Positions 7,485 to 16,227 of a stretch of 36,329 nucleotides of DNA are shown here, piece by piece. The stretch lies in contig JAHJDU010000072.1 of assembly GCA_018812385.1 (NCBI GenBank), forward strand, positions 1-36,329, read 5' to 3'. Under the pieces are notes generated by a model. That model did not search any database and was not told the origin of the DNA. It saw only the letters and a program-made list of their open reading frames with translations. Source of the stretch: Pseudomonadota bacterium (GTDB taxonomy: Bacteria; Desulfobacterota; Desulfobacteria; Desulfobacterales; Desulfobacteraceae). Positions within the stretch are counted from its first letter, which is position 1; every line of letters begins with the position of its first letter. Made by a program: the position numbers and the translations under genes.

Positions 7485-9107
7485 ATGAATATCAAACAGG
7501 TTGAGCAGTCATTTCAGACCGATCTGGACGGTAAATGCAGTACAGCATCCCAGGGTATGGTCGCCACAGCGTTCCCGAATGCAACATATGCCGGTGTTGA
7601 AATGCTCCGGCGGGGAGGCAATGCCGTGGATGCCGCCTGTGCCGCCGCCCTGGCCCTGTGTGTGTGCGAACCCCAGGCCAGCGGCCTCGGCGGCCACACT
7701 ATGGTCATGCTCTGCCTTGGGAAAAGGTATTTATTTCTCAATGGATCGGGCCGGATACCGCTCAATCTCAATACAGGGATACTTGAGCCCGGAGACCTTG
7801 AAGCCGGCTACAGGTCTACAACCGTTCCGACGACGCTCGCCGTCCTTGACTATATGAACAGACATTTTGGCGCACTGAAGTGGAAAGATCTGTTTGGACC
7901 GGCCATTGCCATCGCTCGGGACGGTTACCAGATTACTCAGCTTCAGCATGCGCTTCAGAAAAAAACATTGCAAATTTTTCATCAAAACAGTTCGGAAATC
8001 GGGCAAGCTTATTTTTTAAAAAATGGGACAACCCCTTATGAACCAGGCGACCTTTTCAAGCAGAATGATCTGGCCCTGGTGCTGGAACAATTGGCCAAAA
8101 AAGGGGTCCGAGAATTTTACAATGGTGACATTGCCCATGCTATTGCAGCAGACATGGCCGAACACCAAGGTTTTCTCAATATAGAAGATCTTGTCAGGAT
8201 TCCCTGGCCGACTGAAACGACCCCACTAATTTTTCATCAAAAAGGACTGACGATTCATGTCCCCCCCCCTCCCTCTCCGGGCAGGGGCCTGTTGATGATG
8301 CTCGAGCTGATTGACCGAATTTCAAGCACCAGTACCAATCACTGTCTTCCCAGGGAGATGATTATGGCTGAAATCATCCGCACCACACTGACAACTTTAG
8401 CCTGTTCACCTGTGCAACCTGAAAAATATTGTCATAATCACGACCCCCTGCTTAACGATTCATATCTTAACAAGGTTTCGGAAATCCTTCTCACCCTGAA
8501 ACGTCCTGGAAATTCATCGATGATTCCCATGCCAAAAGGAGGGGAAACCACGCATCTTTCAGTGATGGATAAGCACGGCAACAGTGTGGGACTCACACAG
8601 TCAATTAACTCGGTATACGGTGCAAAAGTGGCTGCTAAAGGGATGGGGTTTCTATACAATAATTATCTCGTGGATTGTGACAGGGAAGACCCTTTGCATC
8701 CTCACTTTTTAAAGCCTTCCGGTCTTCCTGTTTCCATGGTGTGTCCGACCATTATCAGTCACAACCGCCGGCCATGGATCGTGACCGGAAGTCCGGGATC
8801 TGACAGAATTTTATCTACAGTTTTTCAATTTCTTTATCATGTGATATACTCTAACCTTTCCATTGACATTGCCACGAGCGAACCAAGACTGCACTGCAGG
8901 CCATCGGGCAATCTTACTGTGGAAAGCGAGCGTTTCCCCAGTAAAAAGATTGATGCGTTAAAGACTTTCGGATATGAATTTGACTGGCATGATCCCTGGT
9001 CCTTTTACCATGGCGCCATCCACACAACGTTAATGTGTCAGGAGAGCAAGGGCTTTCAGGGCGTTGCCGAGTTCAGGAGGGATGGTATTGCAGCGGGTTT
9101 GGATTAA
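7485..9107 (+). CDS. ggt: Gamma-glutamyltransferase-family Ntn hydrolase, paralog 2
   Basis: The 540 residues align throughout with paralog 1. The N-terminal block is MLRRGGNAVDAACAAALALCV and EPQASGLGG; the processing site is GGETTHLSVMDKHGNS with T355 as the expected nucleophile; the loop GSPGSDRI again has Ser in place of the second Gly. No signal peptide is present, so the enzyme should be cytoplasmic and use substrates brought in by the importer encoded just downstream. It is the first gene of the plus-strand operon under the sigma-54 promoter at 7425-7440. The ATG at 7485 lacks a strong Shine-Dalgarno sequence. The next gene starts 85 nt downstream. The in vivo substrate (glutathione, gamma-glutamyl amines or other amides) cannot be read from the sequence. 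Confidence 0.88.
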   Translation: MNIKQVEQSFQTDLDGKCSTASQGMVATAFPNATYAGVEMLRRGGNAVDAACAAALALCVCEPQASGLGGHTMVMLCLGKRYLFLNGSGRIPLNLNTGILEPGDLEAGYRSTTVPTTLAVLDYMNRHFGALKWKDLFGPAIAIARDGYQITQLQHALQKKTLQIFHQNSSEIGQAYFLKNGTTPYEPGDLFKQNDLALVLEQLAKKGVREFYNGDIAHAIAADMAEHQGFLNIEDLVRIPWPTETTPLIFHQKGLTIHVPPPPSPGRGLLMMLELIDRISSTSTNHCLPREMIMAEIIRTTLTTLACSPVQPEKYCHNHDPLLNDSYLNKVSEILLTLKRPGNSSMIPMPKGGETTHLSVMDKHGNSVGLTQSINSVYGAKVAAKGMGFLYNNYLVDCDREDPLHPHFLKPSGLPVSMVCPTIISHNRRPWIVTGSPGSDRILSTVFQFLYHVIYSNLSIDIATSEPRLHCRPSGNLTVESERFPSKKIDALKTFGYEFDWHDPWSFYHGAIHTTLMCQESKGFQGVAEFRRDGIAAGLD

Positions 9108-9192
9108 TTGATTAAACTGGCGCACCAGAGAGTTCAGCCTTAATATATTTTTAAAAGAGTAACCCCTTAAACTTTTAACAGGAGGTAATCTA

Positions 9193-10734
9193 ATGAGTAT
9201 GAAAATGAAAACAATCTTTATGGCAATCATGGCATTGATGGTATTGTCTTTACCACTATCTGCCTCTGAAACACCGGTAAAAGGTGGTATTTTAAAAATC
9301 GTAATCGACTCTGACCCGCCCACCCTGGATGTGCACTCCACCCGGGCAACCCTTGCTGTGTTTGTGGCCGGTAACATGTATGAAGGACTCTATGCCTTTA
9401 CCAAAAAAGGCGAAATAAAACCCATGCTGGCCTCTGGCATGCCTGCCATCAGCGATGACAAACTGACCTACACCATTCCTTTACGCCAGGACATAGAATT
9501 CCATAACGGAAAATCCATGACTTCTGCCGATGTGGTGGCCTCCCTGGACCGCTGGGGGAAAGTGGCCTCTTATGGGAAACAGCTTTTTGCCCATATCGAC
9601 TCTGTCACTGCCAGAGATAATTATACAATAGTTATACAGCTTAAGGAACAATGGGGCACGCTGATGAGCTCCCTTGCCATGCTGCTGGGCGGTCCGGTCA
9701 TCTACCCTGAGGAAATATGCGTCAAATACCCGGCCAAACCATCATCCGAGTATATCGGTACCGGACCTTACATGTTTGTGGAGTGGCGTCCCAATGACCA
9801 CATCACCCTAAAACGGTTTGAGGGTTATAAAGCACTGGAAACAAAAAGCGATGGTTACACCGGTAGGAAAACAGCTTATCTGGATCAACTTGTCTTCTAC
9901 GGGATCTCCGAAGAGCCGGTCCGTGTAAATGGTGTTGAAGGCGGAGAATATGACTTTGCCGATTTTGTGCCTTCGGACGAGTACGACCGTCTCAAAAATG
10001 TGAAACATATGAAAACCTATATCTCTCCGCCCCGGGCCTGGTTTGTCTTTGTGCTGAATACCAAATTCGGTCCCACAAAAGATAAAAAAATCCGTCAGGC
10101 AATGCTGGCCACCATGGATGTAAAAGGCACCATGGCTGCCGGATATGGCGATCAAATTTTCTGGCGCATTGACCCCAGTCTTGCCTTGAAAGAGCAGGTG
10201 TGGCACTCCACTGCTGGTGAAGCTGCCTATAATCAGAATAACATTGAAAAAGCCAAAGCCCTGTTAAAGGAAGCCGGCTACAAGGGTGAAAAAATAGTCT
10301 GGATGTCCGGTCCCCTGGAATACAACCTTTGTGTGGCAGCCAAGGCCAATATGGTGAAAGCCGGTCTCAACATCGATCTGCAGAGCATGGAGTGGGCCAC
10401 GCTTCTCTCCAGAAGAAAGAACCCTGAGCTTTGGAGTGCTTTCAGTTCCGGATTTACAACCAAGCCTGACCCCTCCTTGACCACTGCCATGAATTTGAAG
10501 TACGGTGCCGGATGGGACCATCCAGAAGCAAAAAAACTGTATGAAAGCTTCTGTATCGAGTCAAAGTTTGAGGCACGGTACACGATTCTCGAAAAATTCC
10601 AGGAATTGGTTTATTCTGAAGTGCCTTACATCAAGGTCGGGGACTATAAGAATCTGCGGATCAGCAGCAATAAAGTGAATGGATTTGCCAACGAACTCTA
10701 TCTGTATTTCTTTAATGTCTGGAAGACAAAATAA
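9193..10734 (+). CDS. Peptide-type ABC transporter substrate-binding protein (SBP_bac_5), importer 1
   Basis: The product has 513 residues with a Sec signal peptide (basic MSMKMK, hydrophobic core IFMAIMALMVLSLPL, cleavage near LSA-S). It continues with family-5 binding-protein hallmarks: GGILKIVIDSDPPTLDVH, YEGLYAF, the core IEFHNGKSMTSADVVASLDRW (about 113-133) and GTGPYMFVEWRPNDHITLKRF. It should be the periplasmic receptor for the importer encoded by the next four genes. A strong GGAGG sits 7 nt before the ATG. Its stop lies 2 nt from the next start, so translation is coupled. Proteins of this family bind peptides, nickel complexes, opines or glutathione, so the ligand is unknown. The surrounding gamma-glutamyltransferases suggest a gamma-glutamyl compound. 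Confidence 0.93.
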   Translation: MSMKMKTIFMAIMALMVLSLPLSASETPVKGGILKIVIDSDPPTLDVHSTRATLAVFVAGNMYEGLYAFTKKGEIKPMLASGMPAISDDKLTYTIPLRQDIEFHNGKSMTSADVVASLDRWGKVASYGKQLFAHIDSVTARDNYTIVIQLKEQWGTLMSSLAMLLGGPVIYPEEICVKYPAKPSSEYIGTGPYMFVEWRPNDHITLKRFEGYKALETKSDGYTGRKTAYLDQLVFYGISEEPVRVNGVEGGEYDFADFVPSDEYDRLKNVKHMKTYISPPRAWFVFVLNTKFGPTKDKKIRQAMLATMDVKGTMAAGYGDQIFWRIDPSLALKEQVWHSTAGEAAYNQNNIEKAKALLKEAGYKGEKIVWMSGPLEYNLCVAAKANMVKAGLNIDLQSMEWATLLSRRKNPELWSAFSSGFTTKPDPSLTTAMNLKYGAGWDHPEAKKLYESFCIESKFEARYTILEKFQELVYSEVPYIKVGDYKNLRISSNKVNGFANELYLYFFNVWKTK

Positions 10735-10736
10735 CT

Positions 10737-11681
10737 TTGCTAAGATTTTTAATAAAACGATTTTTCTCAATGGCACTGGTATTATTGGTGGTTAGCGTCA
10801 CCATCTTCATTGTCATGCATCTGTTGCCCGGGGACCCGGCTGCCATCATGCTGGGCCCCGAGGCTACCAATGAAGATATTGCTGCACTCCAAGCCGAGAT
10901 GGGCCTTGACAAGCCCGTCTGGATACAATTTGCTGACTGGATAGGCAGATTTTTGCAAGGAGACCTGGGGAAATCACTCTTTTTCCAGAACCGGTCTGTA
11001 TCCGATGTCATACTTGATCACCTGGAGGCAACAGTTCTGCTGACCCTGCTCTCGCTGACCATGGCCGCTCTGATCGGTATTGTCACCGGAGTACTGGCCG
11101 CTGCAACCCATGAATCGATCTTTGACCGGGGCTTTATGCTCTTCACTTCCATTGCCGTTGCCGTTCCCAACTTCTGGCTCGGGTTGATGCTGGTCCTGGG
11201 TTTTTCCATCATGGTGCCGATTTTCCCAGCTGCAGGATACAGCCCGTTGAGTAACGGAATCTGGTCCTGTCTGTCTTATCTTGTTTTGCCTTCAATTACC
11301 CTTGCTGCCGGAGCAGTTGCCCTTATTGCGCGTATGACCCGGGCCTGTATGCTGGATGTACTGAGGAACGAGTATATAAGGACAGCCAAAGCAAAGGGCG
11401 TGGGGCCAAGTCTTGTGATTTTCAAGCATGCGCTGCGCAACGCAATTATTCCGGTGGTAACCGTCATTGGCATGTCCTTTGCCAACCTCATGGGAGGGGC
11501 GGTAGTGACCGAATCCATCTTTAATATTCCAGGAGTCGGGCGGTTGCTGATCAAGTCTGTTTTTACCCGGGACTACCCTGTGATTGAAGGCGTGGTGCTT
11601 TATATCGCCATTGCCTGGACCCTGATCAATCTGCTGGTGGACATTATTTACACTTTCATAGATCCAAGGCTTGAATATTAG
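10737..11681 (+). CDS. DppB-type ABC transporter permease, importer 1
   Basis: The 314 residues have the DppB/OppB topology: an N-terminal transmembrane helix after MLRFLIKRFFSMALVLLVV, the periplasmic loop with HLLPGDPAAIMLG and a Gly-rich FLQGDLGKSLFF segment, then five further hydrophobic helices. The cytoplasmic EAA coupling loop reads RTAKAKGVGPSLVIFKHALRN (about 215-235). The start is TTG at 10737, 2 nt after the previous stop; this N-terminus matches the family's usual MLRFLxRR opening, so no internal ATG is needed. It pairs with the DppC-type permease that begins 2 nt after its stop. The transport substrate is that of the binding protein upstream. Confidence 0.93.
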   Translation: MLRFLIKRFFSMALVLLVVSVTIFIVMHLLPGDPAAIMLGPEATNEDIAALQAEMGLDKPVWIQFADWIGRFLQGDLGKSLFFQNRSVSDVILDHLEATVLLTLLSLTMAALIGIVTGVLAAATHESIFDRGFMLFTSIAVAVPNFWLGLMLVLGFSIMVPIFPAAGYSPLSNGIWSCLSYLVLPSITLAAGAVALIARMTRACMLDVLRNEYIRTAKAKGVGPSLVIFKHALRNAIIPVVTVIGMSFANLMGGAVVTESIFNIPGVGRLLIKSVFTRDYPVIEGVVLYIAIAWTLINLLVDIIYTFIDPRLEY

Positions 11682-11683
11682 TT

Positions 11684-12541
11684 ATGATTAAGAAAGAAAA
11701 ATCCGGATTCAGACGAATACTTGGAAAATTCATGAAAAATCCGACAGCCGTATTCGGTGTGTTTATCATAATAGTGATGCTTATCATGGCCGTTTTTGCC
11801 AGCCAGATTGCCACTCATGATCCTTTGGAGATCATCCCCGAGGATCGACTTATGGCGCCTGGAGCGCAGCACTGGTTTGGAACGGATCGGATGGGACGCG
11901 ATATTTTTTCCCGCGTAGTTTACGGGTCTCGCATCTCCATGCTTGTCGGGTTTGTCGTAGTGATTCTGACCTCGCTTTTTGGAACGTTCCTGGGCCTTGT
12001 TTCAGGCTATTTCAAGCATCTTGATGAGGTGATCATGCGCATCCTGGACGGGCTGATGGCTTTTCCGGGTTTGATTCTCATGATCATGATCATGGCGGTT
12101 TTGGGACCTAGTCTTATGAATGTTATCATCACCCTTGCTATTGTCTATACGCCGCGGATGGCCAGAGTGGTGCGCGGTGCCGTCCTGGTTCAAAAGGAGC
12201 AGACCTATGTTGAAGCGGCCCGGGCTATTGGTGCCAGTTCATTTCGCATCCTTTTCCTTCATATTCCCCGCAACTGCATTGCACCCATTATCATCCAGGG
12301 GACCATGATTTTTGCCTATGTCGTACTGGCTGAAGCCTCACTGAGTTTTTTAGGGGTGGGCATGCCGCCGGAAACGCCAAGCTGGGGTGTGGTGATCAGT
12401 TCGGGAAAAGTTTTTTTACGCCGCGCACCGTGGATCTGTTTTTTCTCAGGAATCGCCATCTCGTTGTGTGTGCTTGCGTTAAACGCAATTGGTGACGGCC
12501 TGAGAGATGTGCTTGATCCCAGACTGAATCGGAAGGGATAG
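11684..12541 (+). CDS. DppC-type ABC transporter permease, importer 1
   Basis: The 285 residues have the DppC layout: a cytoplasmic N-terminus (RRILGKFMKNPTAVFGVF), a first membrane helix, the periplasmic HWFGTDRMGRDIFSRVVYGSR motif, then the permease core. The EAA loop is YVEAARAIGASSFRILFLH (about 176-194), followed by ASLSFLGVGMPPETPSWG and the family's typical C-terminus GDGLRDVLDPRLN. It forms the inner-membrane channel with the DppB-type subunit. The start follows the previous stop by 2 nt and the stop is one base from the next gene, so the operon is compact. Confidence 0.94.
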   Translation: MIKKEKSGFRRILGKFMKNPTAVFGVFIIIVMLIMAVFASQIATHDPLEIIPEDRLMAPGAQHWFGTDRMGRDIFSRVVYGSRISMLVGFVVVILTSLFGTFLGLVSGYFKHLDEVIMRILDGLMAFPGLILMIMIMAVLGPSLMNVIITLAIVYTPRMARVVRGAVLVQKEQTYVEAARAIGASSFRILFLHIPRNCIAPIIIQGTMIFAYVVLAEASLSFLGVGMPPETPSWGVVISSGKVFLRRAPWICFFSGIAISLCVLALNAIGDGLRDVLDPRLNRKG

Positions 12542-12542
12542 C

Positions 12543-13544
12543 ATGAATAGTGACCCATTATTAAAGATTGAAGATCTTAAACTGGAAGTCAAATTCGAAG
12601 ACTATACGGCCCAGGCCCTGAATGGCATTTCACTGCATATCAACCAGGGGGAAAGCCTGGGGATCGTGGGTGAATCAGGATGCGGTAAAAGCCTGACCGC
12701 CCTTGCCATCATGCAATTGCTGGAGGGCAATCTTTGCATCAAATCAGGCAGCATCACCTTTGAAAACAGAAACATGCTTACCCTCAAACGCAAAGCCATC
12801 CGAAAAATGCGGGGTAATGATATTTCCATGATCTTCCAGGAACCCATGACCTCGTTGAACCCGGTTTTCACCATTGGGCACCAGATAGTTGAGGCCATCA
12901 CCCTGCACCGGGACATCAGCAAAAAACAGGCCTATGAATTGTCGGTAGCCGCCCTGGAAGAGGTGGGCATCCCCTCCCCTGTAAACCGCTTAAAGCAGTA
13001 CCCCCACAATATGTCCGGCGGCATGCGTCAGCGGGTAATGATCGCCATGGCACTGGCATGCCAGCCCAAACTGCTCATTGCCGATGAACCAACCACTGCC
13101 CTGGATGTGACCATCCAGGCCCAGATCCTGCGGATCATCGACCGGCTCAGGAAGAAGCACAACATGGCAGTCATGTTCATCACCCATGACCTGGGCGTTA
13201 TTGCAGCCGTGTGCGAACGCGTGGTGGTCATGTATGCCGGCCAGATGGTGGAAAGCGCGCCGGTCAAAGATATTTTCAAGGCACCGCATCACCCCTACAC
13301 CCGGGGGCTGATAGCCTCCATCCCCCTTGTTGAAGGCAGTATACCTGAAAAATTACCCACAATCGAAGGGCGTGTCCCCTCCCTTCAGGACATGCCCGAT
13401 GGCTGCCGATTCAATCCCAGATGTGAAAGTGCCATGGAAATCTGCACAAGGGAAAAACCCCCGGCTTTTTTCATCCTTCCGGAGCACAGTGTTTTCTGCT
13501 GGCTCTACAATAAAAAAAGCAGTGAGCTTCCCAATGAATCCTAA
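12543..13544 (+). CDS. DppD-type ABC transporter ATPase, importer 1
   Basis: The 333 residues carry Walker A GESGCGKS (43-50), the Q-loop MIFQEPMTSLNP, the signature NMSGGMRQR (156-164), Walker B LLIADEP (177-183) with TTALD, and the switch His in FITHDLG. The C-terminal oligopeptide-importer extension contains CRFNPRCESAMEIC and a later Cys, the conserved cysteine set of DppD/OppD proteins. It energises uptake in a heterodimer with the DppF-type subunit, whose ATG lies inside the 3' end of this gene (11 nt overlap). Confidence 0.94.
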   Translation: MNSDPLLKIEDLKLEVKFEDYTAQALNGISLHINQGESLGIVGESGCGKSLTALAIMQLLEGNLCIKSGSITFENRNMLTLKRKAIRKMRGNDISMIFQEPMTSLNPVFTIGHQIVEAITLHRDISKKQAYELSVAALEEVGIPSPVNRLKQYPHNMSGGMRQRVMIAMALACQPKLLIADEPTTALDVTIQAQILRIIDRLRKKHNMAVMFITHDLGVIAAVCERVVVMYAGQMVESAPVKDIFKAPHHPYTRGLIASIPLVEGSIPEKLPTIEGRVPSLQDMPDGCRFNPRCESAMEICTREKPPAFFILPEHSVFCWLYNKKSSELPNES

Positions 13545-14547
13545 TCAGCCCGGAGGCCCGCTCCTTGAAGTTAAACACCTGACCAAATGGTTTAATGACG
13601 GAAAAGGTCTTTTTTCAAAACCCAAATATGTAAAGGCGGTAGAAGGGGTCAGTTTTTTTCTTGAAAAGGGCAAGACGATTGGTGTTGTGGGTGAATCCGG
13701 ATGCGGCAAAAGCACCCTGGCACGCCTGATCATGCAGTTGATCCCGCTGGATTCCGGCCAGATAATTTTCAGGGGAGATGACATTACCGGAGTGAAGGGA
13801 AAGACCCTTAAAAATGTCCGCAAGAACATGCAGATGATTTTTCAGGACTCATACGCATCCCTGAATCCAAGGATGCGTATCGGAAATATCATTGCAGAAC
13901 CCTTGATCATCCATGGAGAAGGCTCATCCCGTGAACGAAAAGAACGGGTTGAACAGATTCTGGAAATTGTCGGATTGTCAAAAAAAAGCTTTTATAAATT
14001 TCCCCATGAATTTTCAGGGGGACAGCGGCAGCGTATTGATATGGCAAGGGCATTGGTCTTCAATCCCGATGTTGTTATCTGTGATGAAGCGGTTTCTGCC
14101 CTTGATGTCTCTGTGCAAGCCCAGGTCCTCAACCTGTTAAAAGACCTTCAGGTACGGCTGGATCTTTCTTATGTCTTTATCAGTCATGATCTGAGCGTGG
14201 TCAGGCATATCTGCGACACCATCATGGTGATGTACCTGGGCAAAACCGTTGAAACGGCGGATAAACACGATCTTTTCAATGAACCTTTGCATCCCTATAC
14301 CCAGGCCTTGCTCAGTGCATCTCCCCGTCCGGACCCGGAAGCGGTATCTCGACAGATCATTCTTTCAGGAGAAGTGCCAAGTCCTATGAATCCGCCTTCC
14401 GGCTGCTATTTTCACACCCGGTGCCCCCTTGCCGATGATCTGTGTAAAACCAAAATACCCGACTTAAAAGAGGTGGCACAAGGGCATTTTGTAGCCTGTC
14501 ACCAGGTCAGTAAAGAAAAGCGCCCGCGCCTTACTCCGGAAGGGTAG
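13534..14547 (+). CDS. DppF-type ABC transporter ATPase, importer 1
   Basis: The frame is open much further upstream (from 13327), but that part is a shadow of the DppD gene. The family N-terminus begins at ATG 13534 (MNPNQPGGPLLEVKHLTKWF), giving 337 residues and an 11 nt overlap with the upstream gene. Walker A is GESGCGKS (53-60), the Q-loop MIFQDSYASLNP, the signature FSGGQRQR (160-167), Walker B VVICDEAVSALD (here DEA where most family members have DEP) and the switch His in FISHDLS. The C-terminal CYFHTRCPLADDLC is the DppF-type cysteine block. It is the second ATPase subunit of importer 1 and is followed 46 nt later by the aminomutase gene. Confidence 0.93.
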   Translation: MNPNQPGGPLLEVKHLTKWFNDGKGLFSKPKYVKAVEGVSFFLEKGKTIGVVGESGCGKSTLARLIMQLIPLDSGQIIFRGDDITGVKGKTLKNVRKNMQMIFQDSYASLNPRMRIGNIIAEPLIIHGEGSSRERKERVEQILEIVGLSKKSFYKFPHEFSGGQRQRIDMARALVFNPDVVICDEAVSALDVSVQAQVLNLLKDLQVRLDLSYVFISHDLSVVRHICDTIMVMYLGKTVETADKHDLFNEPLHPYTQALLSASPRPDPEAVSRQIILSGEVPSPMNPPSGCYFHTRCPLADDLCKTKIPDLKEVAQGHFVACHQVSKEKRPRLTPEG

Positions 14548-14593
14548 AATATTGAATTGGCATATACAAAGGAAAACATAACGGAGAAATACC

Positions 14594-16153
14594 ATGCACA
14601 CGGATAAAGAAAATCTTGATCAATTTACTTTGGATTTTTTTAATGAGTTGTTTATTGATAATGCTAACCAGCCTTCTCACGCACAGAAAAAAGAGATTGC
14701 CGAACTGGCAGGTCATGCAGACCGGCAAAACCTGACCAGCCCTATCATAGAGCTTTTTATACGGCTGAACACGTTTCAAAAAAAATTTCAGATCTCCCCT
14801 GAAAGTTTTGAACTTTCCAGAAAGGACCTTGAAAAACTGGCGGTTAAACACCAACAGATTGATGAGCACAGTGTCTCTATAGGCGGAAGAATCAGCAAGG
14901 CTCTCCCAATTGTGCAGGAAGCAATAGACAGGGTTGATGCTTATTTAACAGAAAAACAGGAAGTCGCCCCAAGTGGTATGGAGCTCTGGAATACTCTGCT
15001 TGAAAACAAAGAACGGATAAAAACCCATTTGAAAATCAGTGAGGATGAATGGAACACCTACCCCGGTCAGATCAAGCATTGCATTGACTCCATCGAGGAG
15101 CTGTCCAAAATCATCGACCTTCCCCCTAAAGTGATAAAGGAAGTAGCCCATGTGACAAAGACCTACCGCATGCGCCTGACGCCCTATTATGCCAGCCTTA
15201 TTCAACCGGGTGCGATCAATGACCCGATCCTTCTTCAGTCTGTTCCCACTGGAGAAATGGTGAACAATACCGGCATAGAAATCCCGCCCGTTGCAGCAGA
15301 CCACTCTCCGGCAAGGCTGATTGACCAGTTCTATCCAAGGGTTGTAACCATAAAAGCCACCAACATGTGCGCCATGTACTGCACACACTGTCTGAGAATC
15401 GCCCATATCGGCAAAAAAGACAGGATTTATTCCGAAGAAGCCTATGAAGAGGCATTCGATTATATCCGCAAGAACTCCCGCATACGAGACGTCCTTATCA
15501 CGGGCGGTGATGCATTTGTCCTGCCTAATAAAATCATCAGAAAAATCCTGGCTGCGCTTGACTCGATAGATCATATAAAAATGAAACGTCTCGGCACAAG
15601 AATTCCAGTGACCGCTCCCCAGCGAGTGGATAATGAACTTTTGGATATCCTTGCGGAAAGTAACGATAAAAAGCCGGTCAGGGTGGTGACGCAAATCAAT
15701 ACAGCACAGGAAATCACCCCGCTGTCCGGTGATGCTTTTAAGCGGATTTCAAAAAATGTATCTGCTGTTTTAAACCAGGCCGTCCTTCTCAAAGGGATTA
15801 ACGATACAAGGGTTAAAATGTGGAAGCTGTGCGAAACTATACAGGAAAATTATGTCAGACCCTACTATATATTCAACTGCTCTTACAGGAATCCCCAGTT
15901 CACCCATTTCAGGGTTCCTGTCGAGGTTGGCCGTGATATTGTTGAAAGCATGTACGGAAATATCTCAGGCGATGCCATTCCAAGATATATTGCCACGGCA
16001 GGCGGGAAAATCCCTCTTCATAAAAGCAATGTCCGGGGAGCGGAAGACGGCAACGTCATTCTGGAAAAACCATGGAATGGAGAAGTTGTCAATTACCCGG
16101 ATGCAGATGCTGCAATATATGCAGATGCAAATTTTTCCTTTCACAAACCCTGA
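14594..16153 (+). CDS. KamA-family radical SAM/PLP aminomutase, substrate uncertain
   Basis: The 519 residues include an N-terminal helical extension of ~130 residues relative to lysine 2,3-aminomutase (416 residues). The radical SAM [4Fe-4S] motif is CAMYCTHC (C259, C263, C266), followed by the SAM-binding TGGDAFVLP (303-311). The PLP lysine is probably K472 in ATAGGKIPL. The lysine 2,3-aminomutase residues that bind the substrate side-chain amine (D293 and D330 of the clostridial enzyme) align with S430 (FNCSYRN) and T468 (YIATAGGK), and the glycine loop before the PLP lysine is two residues shorter. Lysine is therefore an unlikely substrate. In this operon the natural candidates are amino acids released from gamma-glutamyl or peptide substrates, such as glutamate. 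KamA enzymes move an alpha-amino group to the beta carbon. CGGAGAAA precedes the ATG. Confidence 0.88.
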   Translation: MHTDKENLDQFTLDFFNELFIDNANQPSHAQKKEIAELAGHADRQNLTSPIIELFIRLNTFQKKFQISPESFELSRKDLEKLAVKHQQIDEHSVSIGGRISKALPIVQEAIDRVDAYLTEKQEVAPSGMELWNTLLENKERIKTHLKISEDEWNTYPGQIKHCIDSIEELSKIIDLPPKVIKEVAHVTKTYRMRLTPYYASLIQPGAINDPILLQSVPTGEMVNNTGIEIPPVAADHSPARLIDQFYPRVVTIKATNMCAMYCTHCLRIAHIGKKDRIYSEEAYEEAFDYIRKNSRIRDVLITGGDAFVLPNKIIRKILAALDSIDHIKMKRLGTRIPVTAPQRVDNELLDILAESNDKKPVRVVTQINTAQEITPLSGDAFKRISKNVSAVLNQAVLLKGINDTRVKMWKLCETIQENYVRPYYIFNCSYRNPQFTHFRVPVEVGRDIVESMYGNISGDAIPRYIATAGGKIPLHKSNVRGAEDGNVILEKPWNGEVVNYPDADAAIYADANFSFHKP

Positions 16154-16165
16154 TAAACCTTTCAA

Positions 16166-16199
16166 GGCGGCAGTAAAGCAATACAACTTTCCTGCCGCC
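16166..16199 (+). terminator. Stem-loop between aminomutase and peptidase genes
   Basis: GGCGGCAG-T-AAAG pairs with CTTT-C-CTGCCGCC around an 8-base loop, a 12 bp stem with one mismatch. No U-tract follows on the plus strand, so a strict terminator is doubtful. It may instead protect or process the mRNA, lowering expression of the last gene relative to the importer and mutase. Confidence 0.45.
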
Positions 16200-16227
16200 C
16201 CGGTCACCTAAAGGATATGCGTTTACC

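Noticed and set aside
7261-7488. 75-codon frame in the ggt1-ggt2 intergenic region
   Set aside because: It is AT-rich with no family resemblance, overlaps the sigma-54 promoter and the next gene's start, and lacks a ribosome binding site. I treat the region as regulatory.
13327-13533. Upstream extension of the DppF-type ATPase frame
   Set aside because: It overlaps the DppD-type gene in another frame and has no family similarity. The family N-terminus starts at the ATG at 13534.
14945-15694. 249-codon minus-strand frame inside the aminomutase gene
   Set aside because: It is the reverse of the radical SAM coding sequence with no recognisable motif; the plus-strand frame carries the catalytic residues.
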